Shown here in pieces: positions 46,708-54,925 of a stretch of 64,000 nt of DNA. The position numbers and the translations under genes were made by a program. The stretch's first letter is position 1. The number at the start of each line of letters is the position of its first letter. This stretch comes from DB1 sp049323655 (GTDB taxonomy: Bacteria; Desulfobacterota; Desulfobulbia; Desulfobulbales; SURF-16). A model generated the notes under the pieces. It was not told where the DNA came from. It made no database searches and saw nothing but the letters and a program-made list of their open reading frames with translations. The stretch lies in the NCBI GenBank assembly GCA_049323655.1, contig JBMONO010000051.1:1-64000 (forward strand), given 5' to 3'.

Positions 46708-48316
46708 AACCGGCTCCTTGCCAGTTTTTCAGGACCAGCCGACGGGCCCTTTCCAGAAAGGGGCCGAAGGTGGCGGAATTGACGGCGGACAAGGCGACGC
46801 CATCGGCCTCTTCCACCTCGGTGCGAACAACGGCCTCGTCCACCAGATCGATCTTGTTGTAGACCCGCAGGATGTTCATGTCCGCCAGATCAAGCTCGCG
46901 CAACAGCTCGTCGACAACCCGGGCCTGCTCGACATGACGCGGGTTACTGATATCGATGACATGGACCAGCAGGTCCGCCTCATGCAGCTCTTCCAGGGTG
47001 GCGCGGAAGGCCTTGAGCAACTCGTCGGGCAGATTGCGGATAAAGCCCACCGTGTCGGTGATGATAACCTCGACGTCTTCAGGAAAACGCAGCCTTCTGC
47101 TCGTCGGATCGAGGGTGGCAAACAGCTTGTCCTCGGCCAGGATATCGCTGTTGGTCAGGGTGTTGAGCAACGTCGACTTGCCGGCATTGGTATAGCCGAC
47201 CAGCGAGATGACCGGCAGATCCTTCTTGCGACGCCGCGACCGGCGCTGGTGGCGTTCCTCGCCGATCTCTTTCAGCCGTTTGGCCAGCTTGCTCAAGCGG
47301 TCATTAATCCGACGCCGATCGATTTCAAGTTTCGTTTCCCCCGGACCGCGACCGCCGATGCCGCCGGTGAGGCGGGAGAGGGCGTCATCCCGCTGGCCGA
47401 GCCGCGGCAGCAGGTATTTAAGCTGAGCCATCTCGACCTGGAGCTTACCCTCGCGGCTCAGGGCGCGGCGGGCAAAGATGTCAAGAATAAGCTGGGTGCG
47501 GTCGATGACGCGCAGCTCGGTATGATCGGTGATGGAACGGATCTGCGAAGGGTTGAGTTCCTGGTCGAAGATGAGCAGGTTGGCGTTTCCTTTCAGGGCA
47601 ATGAGCATGATGTCGGCCAGTTTTCCCTTGCCGAGAATGAATTTCGGATTGATCCGGTCGCGCCGCTGAATGATGGTCTCCACCACCTCAACGTCATCGG
47701 AGCGAACCAGTTCGACCAGCTCGTCCATGGATTCCTGGGCCGTGGCCTTCGCAGCGGTGGTGACGCTGACGAGAATGGCCCGATCCTTCTTCAATCCGCG
47801 CTGGCGGGAGGAACCGGCGCGAACGAACTCGTCCTCCAGGGCGGCAATGAAGTCACGAAAATCGTGGCGCTGCCGGGAAGGCACCACCGGCGGCAGAAAG
47901 GCCCAATTTTTCCCGTCCGCCGCCACCGGCAGCAGATGGACGGCATAAAGACGCTCCGGCAGACCGCTGTCCAGTACCCTGATCATGGCCATCAGATCGA
48001 GACGGAGAAAAAGCAGATCCATCAGGTCGTCTTCGGTCAGGTCTTCGCCGCCGAGATGGGTATGGACGCAGCGCAGGCCTTTCAGACGGCCGCCGGCGGA
48101 ACGGATCTGCGACAGGGCCGGAATGACGATCTTTTTCGCATCACCGACAATGACCATCTCCACCTTGCCGGAACGGGAAAGCAGCACGCCGATCTGGCGA
48201 CCGATGGCGGCTGACAACTGTGCCATCTCCCGCGCCATTTCCTGAGATATGATCAGATCAGGCGATACCCGTCGGCTGCCGAGTCGCTCCAATCCTTTCA
48301 ACTGCGCGGTTTTCAA
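46697..48316 (-). CDS. hflX: GTPase HflX
   Basis: HflX is a ribosome-associated GTPase that rescues or splits stalled ribosomes. The HflX N-domain includes GGRGPGETKLEIDRRRI; the G domain has SLVGYTNAGKSTLLN (G1), DTVGFI (G3) and YNKIDLVD (G4). The coordinates use the first standard start, TTG 48316. However, conserved sequence continues upstream in frame (STVTGNTGGL before LKTAQLKGLERL), and AAGGAG at 48354-48359 lies 7 bases before an in-frame ATA at 48346, so the true start is probably upstream. Operon: 43-74 bases after selB, overlapping the next gene. Confidence 0.93.
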   Translation of the reverse strand: MKTAQLKGLERLGSRRVSPDLIISQEMAREMAQLSAAIGRQIGVLLSRSGKVEMVIVGDAKKIVIPALSQIRSAGGRLKGLRCVHTHLGGEDLTEDDLMDLLFLRLDLMAMIRVLDSGLPERLYAVHLLPVAADGKNWAFLPPVVPSRQRHDFRDFIAALEDEFVRAGSSRQRGLKKDRAILVSVTTAAKATAQESMDELVELVRSDDVEVVETIIQRRDRINPKFILGKGKLADIMLIALKGNANLLIFDQELNPSQIRSITDHTELRVIDRTQLILDIFARRALSREGKLQVEMAQLKYLLPRLGQRDDALSRLTGGIGGRGPGETKLEIDRRRINDRLSKLAKRLKEIGEERHQRRSRRRKKDLPVISLVGYTNAGKSTLLNTLTNSDILAEDKLFATLDPTSRRLRFPEDVEVIITDTVGFIRNLPDELLKAFRATLEELHEADLLVHVIDISNPRHVEQARVVDELLRELDLADMNILRVYNKIDLVDEAVVRTEVEEADGVALSAVNSATFGPFLERARRLVLKNWQGAGYAL

Positions 48317-48353
48317 TCCGCCCGTATTGCCAGTAACCGTGCTTATAAGCCAG

Positions 48354-48359
48354 CTCCTT
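48354..48359 (-). promoter_or_regulatory. Ribosome binding site pointing to an unusual hflX start
   Basis: AAGGAG on the minus strand is 7 bases before an ATA codon (48344-48346) in the hflX frame. No ATG, GTG or TTG lies at a proper distance from it, while the family's conserved N-terminal residues begin just after the ATA. Confidence 0.5.
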
Positions 48360-48389
48360 GATGAGTCCCGCGCCGCTGTCGCGGCAATC

Positions 48390-50306
48390 TCAGCCTTTTG
48401 TCCGCAGGATGCGCTTGTCGCCCACCCGCAGGGTCACCTTGATCTTGTCGAAGTACTCAAGCAGGGGGATGGAAAACTTCCTGGTCAGACCAGTCAAATC
48501 CTTAAAGCGAGGGGCATCGATATCCCCCTCCCGCTTCATGTATTCCACCAGCTTGCCCTGCAGGACAGCCAAGGCGTCGCTATGAAAATAAAAATCATTG
48601 GTCACCTTGGTCACCAAACCGTCCTTGACCAGCAGGGCAAGCACCTCCAGCACCAGCGACTGGGGCACATCGGCAAAGGCCTCGTACACCTCCTTCATGG
48701 TCGGGGCGGAGAGCCCGGCAGCAGTAAAGAGGGAAAGCATCTTCTCGCGAATCGCCTTTTCATCGGCCTGCAAAGAGACGGTGTGACCGGCCAGCCGCAC
48801 CACCCCCTCATCGAGGGCGATCGCCCCCTTTTTCGCCAGTTCGGTCAGGACGAGCTGATAGAGCTTCGGTCCCAGTCCCGAGTGGGCGCGATTACGCAGC
48901 TCCTCCTTCGGCAGACCGGGTTTCAGAGGATTATCCCGGTGGAACGCCGTGAGAATCGCGACGATTTTCGTCAGCAGCTTTTCATGGATCTCCCGGGCGA
49001 CGAAGAGCTGCTTTTCCGCATCCACCACCACCACCTTGCGGGCGGAAATCGGCCCGTTCATCAATTTTTTGAAACGGTTACCGAAACAACCGATTTTCAC
49101 CGACAGGTCGGCGCCGGTGAGTCCGGAAAAACCGCTTTCCCGGACATGAAAGAGGGCGATCTCTTCCGGAGACCCCTTCTGATAGGTGGCAAAGATCTCC
49201 GCATTGACCGGTCGGAAACGCCGGCGCTTCGGGGCAAAATTGTTGTATATCATGCCGCCGCCGATGGTGGTTACCGGCGAATACCGCCGCACGACATAGT
49301 GATCGCCGGGCCAGACTCCCACCGGTTCCTCCAGCAGCAGCTGGACATTAGCGGTGCCGCCCGGGGCGAGTTCCTCATCCTCCAGAAGGACGATACGGCC
49401 CATGATCTCGGCGGTGCCGAGATGAATCCGCACCCTGCTGCGGTTCTTGATCGGTTTCTCATTGGAGGAGAGATAAAGGAAATCGGCATCCAGCATATAC
49501 GAGGGTCGTAGACAATCCATTGAGGCCAGCACGTCACCCCGGGCGATCATCTCCTTTTCCACCCCCTGGATGTTGATCGCCGTCCGGTTGCCGGCCTCCA
49601 CCATCTCGACGCTTTTGCCGTGCACCTGGATACCGCGGATCTTGCCGGCAAGCCCTTTGGGGTAGACCATGACATCATCCCCCACCGCAATGCGACCGGA
49701 CAGCGAGGTGCCCGTCACCACCGCACCGAAACCCTTCATGCTGAAGATCCGGTCCACGGCAAGCCGGAAAGGTCCGTAGGCCTCGGTGAACTCACAGGCC
49801 GCAACCAGCCGGTCAATGGCCTGGCGGGCCTCCTCGATGCCCTCACCGGTGGTGGAGGATACCCGGATCAGCGGCGCTTCGGCGAGAAAACTGCCGGCAA
49901 AAAATCCCCGCACCTCGTCCTCCACCAAATCGAGCCACTCCGGGTCCACCATGTCCTTCTTGGTAAGGATAATGAGCCCGTTTTTCACCCCGAGCAGGCG
50001 GCAGATCTCGAAATGCTCCCGGGTCTGGGGCATGACCCCCTCGTCGGCGGCAACGATAAAGGCGACGAGATCAATACCCGCAACCCCGGCGACCATATTC
50101 TTGACAAAACGTTCATGGCCGGGGACATCGATGATGCCGAGCCGATGACCGCAGGGCAGGTCGAGATAGGCAAAACCGAGTTCAATGGTGATGCCGCGCT
50201 CCTTTTCCTCTTTGAGCCGATCGGTGTCGATGCCGGTCAGGGCGCGGACAAAGCTCGTCTTGCCGTGATCGACATGGCCGGCGGTTCCCAGGACGACTTC
50301 GCGCAT
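48390..50306 (-). CDS. selB: Selenocysteine-specific elongation factor SelB
   Basis: SelB brings selenocysteinyl-tRNA to UGA codons that carry a downstream SECIS hairpin. The 638-residue protein has the GTPase domain (GTAGHVDHGKTS, DVPGHERFVKNM, LTKKDMVD), EF-Tu-like beta-barrels, domain III, and the C-terminal winged-helix repeats (about 380-638) that bind the SECIS. Its presence shows that the organism makes selenoproteins. selA, selC and selD are not in the window. The MBL hydrolase gene ends 2 bases before its start. Confidence 0.96.
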   Translation of the reverse strand: MREVVLGTAGHVDHGKTSFVRALTGIDTDRLKEEKERGITIELGFAYLDLPCGHRLGIIDVPGHERFVKNMVAGVAGIDLVAFIVAADEGVMPQTREHFEICRLLGVKNGLIILTKKDMVDPEWLDLVEDEVRGFFAGSFLAEAPLIRVSSTTGEGIEEARQAIDRLVAACEFTEAYGPFRLAVDRIFSMKGFGAVVTGTSLSGRIAVGDDVMVYPKGLAGKIRGIQVHGKSVEMVEAGNRTAINIQGVEKEMIARGDVLASMDCLRPSYMLDADFLYLSSNEKPIKNRSRVRIHLGTAEIMGRIVLLEDEELAPGGTANVQLLLEEPVGVWPGDHYVVRRYSPVTTIGGGMIYNNFAPKRRRFRPVNAEIFATYQKGSPEEIALFHVRESGFSGLTGADLSVKIGCFGNRFKKLMNGPISARKVVVVDAEKQLFVAREIHEKLLTKIVAILTAFHRDNPLKPGLPKEELRNRAHSGLGPKLYQLVLTELAKKGAIALDEGVVRLAGHTVSLQADEKAIREKMLSLFTAAGLSAPTMKEVYEAFADVPQSLVLEVLALLVKDGLVTKVTNDFYFHSDALAVLQGKLVEYMKREGDIDAPRFKDLTGLTRKFSIPLLEYFDKIKVTLRVGDKRILRTKG

Positions 50307-50308
50307 GA

Positions 50309-50947
50309 TCAGAAATCCCCGTTGAGATATGGGTTGTGCCTCTTCTCCGCACCGATGGTGGAGCGGGAGCCGCCATACCCGTGGCCGGGCCAGACCACTG
50401 TTTCATCCGGCAGACAGAGCAGGTGCTCGCGGATGGAGCGCATGAAGAGCTGGAGATTGCCGCCGGGGAAATCGGTCCGCCCCACTGCGCCGACAAAGAG
50501 GGTGTCGCCGCTGAAGAGATGGGGGGTGGCATAGAGACAGATGCCGCCCGGGGTATGGCCGGGAGTGTGGATGACCCGGAAGGAGAGGACGCCGACTGAA
50601 AGCACGTCATCATGCTTCACCAGTTTGTCTGGCGGCGGCGAAGGGGGTAGACCCAGCATGGAAAAATAGTGCTGGACGTCGGGGCGGCCAAAAAAGCTGG
50701 CGTCCTCTTCGTGCATGACGATCGGCGCACCGGTGGCCTCTTTGACAGGTCCGTTGGCGCAGACATGATCCGGATGGCCATGGGTGTTGACGATGTACTG
50801 GACCGCTATTTTCTCATCGCTGATGGCAGCCAGGATCTTCTTCTCATCGCCGCCCGGATCGATGACGATCCCCTTGCCCGTCTCCTCGCAGGAAACGAGG
50901 TAACAGCATACCGCCATGGAACCAACCGTCAGTTGTTTGATGCGCAT
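50309..50947 (-). CDS. MBL-fold metallo-hydrolase (glyoxalase II-like)
   Basis: A 212-residue metallo-beta-lactamase-fold hydrolase. Metal ligands are visible: NTHGHPDH, HTPGHTPGG, FSGDTLF and the final PGHGYGG. It resembles YcbL/GloB-type thioester hydrolases of the cytoplasm; the physiological substrate is not certain. selB starts 2 bases after its stop. Upstream lies the inverted repeat array. Confidence 0.92.
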   Translation of the reverse strand: MRIKQLTVGSMAVCCYLVSCEETGKGIVIDPGGDEKKILAAISDEKIAVQYIVNTHGHPDHVCANGPVKEATGAPIVMHEEDASFFGRPDVQHYFSMLGLPPSPPPDKLVKHDDVLSVGVLSFRVIHTPGHTPGGICLYATPHLFSGDTLFVGAVGRTDFPGGNLQLFMRSIREHLLCLPDETVVWPGHGYGGSRSTIGAEKRHNPYLNGDF

Positions 50948-50960
50948 AAAAGTTAAGTAA

Positions 50961-51050
50961 AGTAAAGTACTTTGAGTGCCTAAAGTTAAAAGTGCCTAAA
51001 GTGCCTAAAGTGCCTAAAGTGCCTAAAGTTAAAAGTGCCTAAAGTTAAAG
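50961..51050. repeat. Left arm of an inverted repeat array (GTGCCTAAA units)
   Basis: Six GTGCC(TAAAG) words occur at 50976, 50992, 51001, 51010, 51019 and 51035. The spacing is 16, 9, 9, 9, 16 bases: four words 9 bases apart (GTGCCTAAA) flanked by longer GTGCCTAAAGTTAAAA units. The whole arm is one strand sense; the right arm carries the reverse complement. Confidence 0.95.
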
Positions 51051-51080
51051 GTTGTTATCTGATTTAGATAAGTACCGCTA

Positions 51081-51144
51081 CTTCAAGTACTTTAGGCACT
51101 TGAAGTACTTTAGGCACTTAAAGTACTTTAGGCACTTAAAGTAG
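51081..51144. repeat. Right arm of the inverted repeat array (18-bp units)
   Basis: Three TTTAGGCACTT words with GGCAC at 51095, 51113 and 51131 form an exact 18-base period (unit TTTAGGCACTTGAAGTAC with one variable base). They are the reverse complement of the left-arm words, so the two arms can pair as a large stem around a spacer of about 30 bases (51051-51080). Confidence 0.95.
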
Positions 51145-51163
51145 TTGCAGCCATCCGAAACCA

Positions 51164-52111
51164 TCAACAATTACAGGTCGACGGATTGCAGGTCGAGCCG
51201 CAGGCGCAGCCGGAATCGGCATTGGCCAGACTGACCGGCTTCACCGTGGCCAGCTGTTTTTCGACATTGGCGATGATGGCAGAAAAGGCTCGCACCGCCG
51301 GGCTATCCTCATCGGAGCTCAGATAGGGGGTTCCGTCATCGCCGCCGGCCACCACCCGCGGATCAACCGGCACCCGGCCGAGAAAATTCACACCGAACTC
51401 CTGGGCGGTTTTCTCGCCGCCGCCGGTTTTGAAGATCTCCACGCTTTCATTGCAATGCGGGCAGATGAAACCGCTCATGTTTTCCACCATGCCGAGGACA
51501 TTCATCTTGACATGCTTGCAGAAGTTGAGTGATTTCCGCACATCGGCCAGGGCCACCTCCTGCGGAGTGGTGACCACCACCGCATGGGCGTCCTTGATCG
51601 TCTGGGCCACGGTCAGCGGTTCATCGCCGGTACCCGGCGGGGCGTCGATAACAAGATAATCGAGGTCGCCCCAATCCATGTCCGCAACAAACTGGCGGAT
51701 GGCCTGCACCTTCAGGGGGCCGCGCCAGATAATGGGATCATCTCGATCCTCCATCATATATTCGAGGGAAATGACCTTGAGGTTGTCATTGTACTGCATG
51801 GGCGGCAGCAGGCCGTTGTCCCGGGCATGGGCGGCATGCAGTTTTTCGGTGAGATTGAGCATGCGGCAGATGTCCGGACCGTGCAGATCAACATCCATCA
51901 GGCCGACCTTGTAACCCTTCCTGGCGAGGCCGAGGGCGAGATTGGTCGACACCGTGCTTTTGCCGACACCCCCCTTGCCGCTCATCACCAGAATTTTGTG
52001 TTTTATCTTGCCAAGTGAGGATTTGATGGCCATCTCCTGCCTGGCGATTGCCGCATCCTGGGAACCGCAGGTGCCACTGCTGCAACTGCTGCTTTTACAG
52101 GTACTTCCCAT
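51164..52111 (-). CDS. Mrp/NBP35-family Fe-S cluster carrier ATPase with Cys-rich ends
   Basis: A 315-residue P-loop ATPase that assembles or carries Fe-S clusters. Deviant Walker A is SGKGGVGKST; the family segment IDAPPGTGDEPLT and the cluster-binding CPHC (GFICPHCNES) are present. Both ends are rich in Cys: CKSSSCSSGTC at the start and CACGSTCNPSTCNC at the very end, more than in typical Mrp. ATG 52111 is chosen because AAGGAGG lies just upstream; the longer frame is a Phe-rich artefact. Confidence 0.92.
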   Translation of the reverse strand: MGSTCKSSSCSSGTCGSQDAAIARQEMAIKSSLGKIKHKILVMSGKGGVGKSTVSTNLALGLARKGYKVGLMDVDLHGPDICRMLNLTEKLHAAHARDNGLLPPMQYNDNLKVISLEYMMEDRDDPIIWRGPLKVQAIRQFVADMDWGDLDYLVIDAPPGTGDEPLTVAQTIKDAHAVVVTTPQEVALADVRKSLNFCKHVKMNVLGMVENMSGFICPHCNESVEIFKTGGGEKTAQEFGVNFLGRVPVDPRVVAGGDDGTPYLSSDEDSPAVRAFSAIIANVEKQLATVKPVSLANADSGCACGSTCNPSTCNC

Positions 52112-52447
52112 GGTAGACCTCCTTAAAAAAAAGAAAAAAAACCGGTAACCACAAAAAAAATGAACCGTTTCGATCGCCCGCACGGCGACAGAATCGGGAA
52201 ATATCGTTCTGACAACGACCGGATGGCAAGAATGGTATCATACTGCATCACCACTTTTTTGGAAAATCTTTTCTGCAGCAGAAAACAGGTGGAAGGTGAA
52301 GCGCCGTCCTGCCTGGCGTGAAAAGGCGCTTGCTTCCCGCGCATCTTCATCATAAGATAAAGCAGCATGGTGGAATGTCCACCCTTTTCCTTTCATTCGA
52401 ATCACTCAAAGTGATGCCCAACTCATCAACACAATGAGGTTTCCTGT
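52112..52447. other. Divergent intergenic region, mrp and chemoreceptor
   Basis: About 335 bases with A-rich runs near 52125-52160. It should contain promoters for both genes. I found no convincing sigma-70, sigma-54 or sigma-28 pair and no gene. Confidence 0.4.
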
Positions 52448-54019
52448 ATGTTCGGCTCAACCCTGTTCGGCAGCAAAGGTCCTTCCCTCGATGAACTTGC
52501 GAAAATCATTGAAACCATTGCCAATGGCGATCTAAGCGGCTCCATTGACCAGAGCTCGGGTACGGCGATTCTGCGTTCCATCGCCGCCATGCAGAATAAC
52601 CTCGGCAAAATTGTCAGCACCATTGCCGGCAACGCGACAGACCTCGCCCATGCCTCCGATGAGCTGGAAACCCTTTCCTCCGGTATGCGCACCATTGCCC
52701 AGGAAATGGCCGGGCACGTCACCGACGTCGATGCCTCGACCAAAGAGATGGAGGAAAACCTCCACACCATTTCCATGGTCGCCTCACGACTGACCAAGAA
52801 TATGGATTCCGTCTCCGCCAAAGCATCGGAATCATCCCAGAATCTCTCCACCGTGGCCACGGCGACGGAAGAGATGTCGGCAACCATCACGGAAATCGCC
52901 CAGAACTCGGAGCAGGCGCGCGGCATTGCCGAGAAAGCGGCGCAATCGGTGGTCATTGCCTCGGACAAGGTTAACAGCCTGGGGGCGGCCGCCTCGGAGA
53001 TCAACAATGTCATCTCCGTCATCACCGAGATCTCGGACCAGACAAAACTGCTCGCTCTTAACGCCACCATCGAAGCGGCACGGGCGGGTGAGGCGGGCAA
53101 GGGCTTTGCCGTGGTGGCCAACGAGGTGAAGGATCTCGCCACCCAGACCAGCAAAGCAACGGATGACATCCGTACCAAGGTCCATGCCATCCAGGCGGCC
53201 ACCGACGCCACCATTCGGGAGATCGGCATCATTCACGGGGTCATCGACGAAGTTAATGCCGTGGTGGCGACCATTGCCGCAGCAGTGGAGGAACAATCGG
53301 TCACTACCCGGGACATTGCGGAAAGCATCGCCCGGGTGACGGACGGCATCAAGGAGATGACCGCTCATGTTCTGACCACCACCGAATCGGTGAGCGAAGT
53401 AAACCGACTGATCGCCGACTCCGCCCAGCTCGCCCATCTCGTCGCCGAATCGATGAACGAGGTCGCAGCGGAAAGCAGCAGGATCAAGGCAGACTCGACC
53501 AAAGTGTATGCCAGCGGCATGGAAGTGGCAAGTCTCGGCAAGGATATCGAGCGTTCGCTTCAGACCTTCAGACTGCCGGATTCTCTCAGGGCAGCCCGAA
53601 AAAGCGGTGTGCGGACCTTCATCACCTTTACCAGCGAGTACAGTGTCGGCGTTGCCGGCATCGACGAACAACATAAGAAAATCATGGATTTCATTAATGA
53701 GATCCACGCCGCCGTCAAAAAGGAAAGCTCGCTTGAGCAGATCAAAAAAATCCTCGGCGACATGGCAAAATTCGTGGTGGATCACTTTGCGACCGAGGAA
53801 AAGTACTTCGATCGGTTCAACTATCCGGACAGCGCCAAACACAAGGCCATTCATGAAAAACTGCTTGGCCAGGTCTCCGCCGTCATCACCAGGATCACTG
53901 CCGGCGAGGACGTCAACCTCATCGAGGTGCTGACCTTCCTGAAGAACTGGCTGCAAACCCATATCCTGATCGAGGACAAGCAGTACGGCCCCTTTCTCAA
54001 CAAACACGGAGTCAAATAG
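52448..54019 (+). CDS. Soluble methyl-accepting chemotaxis protein fused to hemerythrin
   Basis: A 523-residue cytoplasmic chemoreceptor. No membrane segment is present. The signalling domain (about 60-380) contains the hairpin tip ITEISDQTKLLALNATIEAARAGEAGKGFAVVANEV. The C-terminal bacteriohemerythrin domain (about 395-523) has the di-iron ligands: SVGVAGIDEQHKKIMDFIN, HFATEEKYFDRFNYPD, HKAIHEKL and LKNWLQTHILIEDKQY. Hemerythrin binds O2, so this is probably an oxygen or redox sensor feeding a chemotaxis pathway. No CheA/CheW is nearby. Confidence 0.95.
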   Translation: MFGSTLFGSKGPSLDELAKIIETIANGDLSGSIDQSSGTAILRSIAAMQNNLGKIVSTIAGNATDLAHASDELETLSSGMRTIAQEMAGHVTDVDASTKEMEENLHTISMVASRLTKNMDSVSAKASESSQNLSTVATATEEMSATITEIAQNSEQARGIAEKAAQSVVIASDKVNSLGAAASEINNVISVITEISDQTKLLALNATIEAARAGEAGKGFAVVANEVKDLATQTSKATDDIRTKVHAIQAATDATIREIGIIHGVIDEVNAVVATIAAAVEEQSVTTRDIAESIARVTDGIKEMTAHVLTTTESVSEVNRLIADSAQLAHLVAESMNEVAAESSRIKADSTKVYASGMEVASLGKDIERSLQTFRLPDSLRAARKSGVRTFITFTSEYSVGVAGIDEQHKKIMDFINEIHAAVKKESSLEQIKKILGDMAKFVVDHFATEEKYFDRFNYPDSAKHKAIHEKLLGQVSAVITRITAGEDVNLIEVLTFLKNWLQTHILIEDKQYGPFLNKHGVK

Positions 54020-54095
54020 AACATGGAGCGAGGACGGGCACGGTTTCCTTTTGGTTTGCCGGTGCCCTTCCCTGCCCTGCTCCCTCACCCGAAAC

Positions 54096-54111
54096 GCAAC
54101 AAAAAAGTTGC
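54096..54111. repeat. GCAAC-A6-GTTGC inverted repeat, copy 1
   Basis: The 5-base arms GCAAC and GTTGC flank six A. The identical sequence recurs at 54310-54325, 214 bases away. Confidence 0.85.
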
Positions 54112-54309
54112 ATATCAGGAGCCCATTCCCGGGTCATCGGGCTCTGCGCTATGTCTGCCAACTGAAAACTCCCAAAAATGCAACATTAATGATGCACCTC
54201 ATCTTTTCCATTTCTCGATCCAACACCCTGAAATTTCGCTAGAAAACAACTCCTTTTTTCACGGCATCCCGCTTGACCGCCGGCTGGCGGCATCTCTTGC
54301 AACCATGAT

Positions 54310-54325
54310 GCAACAAAAAAGTTGC
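54310..54325. repeat. GCAAC-A6-GTTGC inverted repeat, copy 2
   Basis: Identical to 54096-54111 across 16 bases and 166 bases upstream of the first gene of the sensor/Mo-enzyme cluster. Confidence 0.85.
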
Positions 54326-54490
54326 GCCTTGTGCCATTCTTACCCGGCCGGCACAGCTCTGAACCAGCAAAGGAAACGTCATTTTTTTCTCGTAACACCA
54401 TGAAATAAAAAAAGAAAAAGCACAACTTTCTTCTTTTCGGCACAACCGGGCATGATTGGTGCTAAATACCCAAAGCACAAGGAATGACCA

Positions 54491-54925
54491 ATGAAACAGA
54501 TCCTCTCCCGTATACATTTCCCGGCCTTTTTTCTTTTCCTTTTCCTGCCGGCCCAGGCCTGGGCACTGCAGCCCCATGGCGAGCCGGAGGGAATGTATGT
54601 CCATCAAATGGCGCACATCCTCTTCAGCGGCGCCCTGCTTTATCTCTATCTGCACACCCGCAGCACCCCGGACCTGGTCAGTCGCGGCTGGCGTTATCTG
54701 CAGATGTTCTGTCTGCTGACCATTGCCTGGAATATCACTGCCCTTGTCGGTCATTATGTTTCCGACCTCCACAGCCAGAGGGCGGCCGACGGTGTGACGG
54801 ATATCGTCGATTTTTTCTATACCCTGACCAGAATGGATCATTTTCTTTTTGTTCCGGCCATCTTTGCCCTGCTGGTCTGCCTCCGCACCTTTTATCGCGA
54901 GGCCGGGGAGGAAAAGATCAAATGA
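54491..54925 (+). CDS. Small His-containing membrane protein, partner of sensor kinase
   Basis: A 144-residue protein with a signal-like first helix (about 8-26) and further hydrophobic segments (about 40-57, 70-88, 112-132). His residues cluster near predicted membrane edges (PHGEPEGMYVHQMAH, GHYVSDLH), which could ligate heme or metal; this is inference. It does not match a family I can name. Its stop overlaps the kinase start (ATGA), so it is probably a co-translated accessory subunit of that sensor. Confidence 0.75.
   Translation: MKQILSRIHFPAFFLFLFLPAQAWALQPHGEPEGMYVHQMAHILFSGALLYLYLHTRSTPDLVSRGWRYLQMFCLLTIAWNITALVGHYVSDLHSQRAADGVTDIVDFFYTLTRMDHFLFVPAIFALLVCLRTFYREAGEEKIK

Larger units (their letters stand above)
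54020..54490. other. Intergenic region with paired GCAAC/GTTGC hairpins
   Basis: About 470 bases without a credible gene. It contains two identical 16-base elements, GCAACAAAAAAGTTGC, at 54096-54111 and 54310-54325, another GCAAC near 54181, and a GAGCCC/GGGCTC stem near 54119-54144. A good ribosome site (AAGGA) precedes the next gene. The elements may be operators or short transcript hairpins. Confidence 0.5.

Noticed and set aside
50961..51144. Possible CRISPR array
   Set aside because: The units are 9-18 bases with no unique spacers of regular length, the two arms are in opposite orientation, and no cas genes are nearby.
54440..54465. Sigma-54 promoter (GGCAC...GC) before the small membrane protein gene
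   Set aside because: GG and GC elements are separated by 9 rather than 10 bases and the flanks do not fit the consensus.
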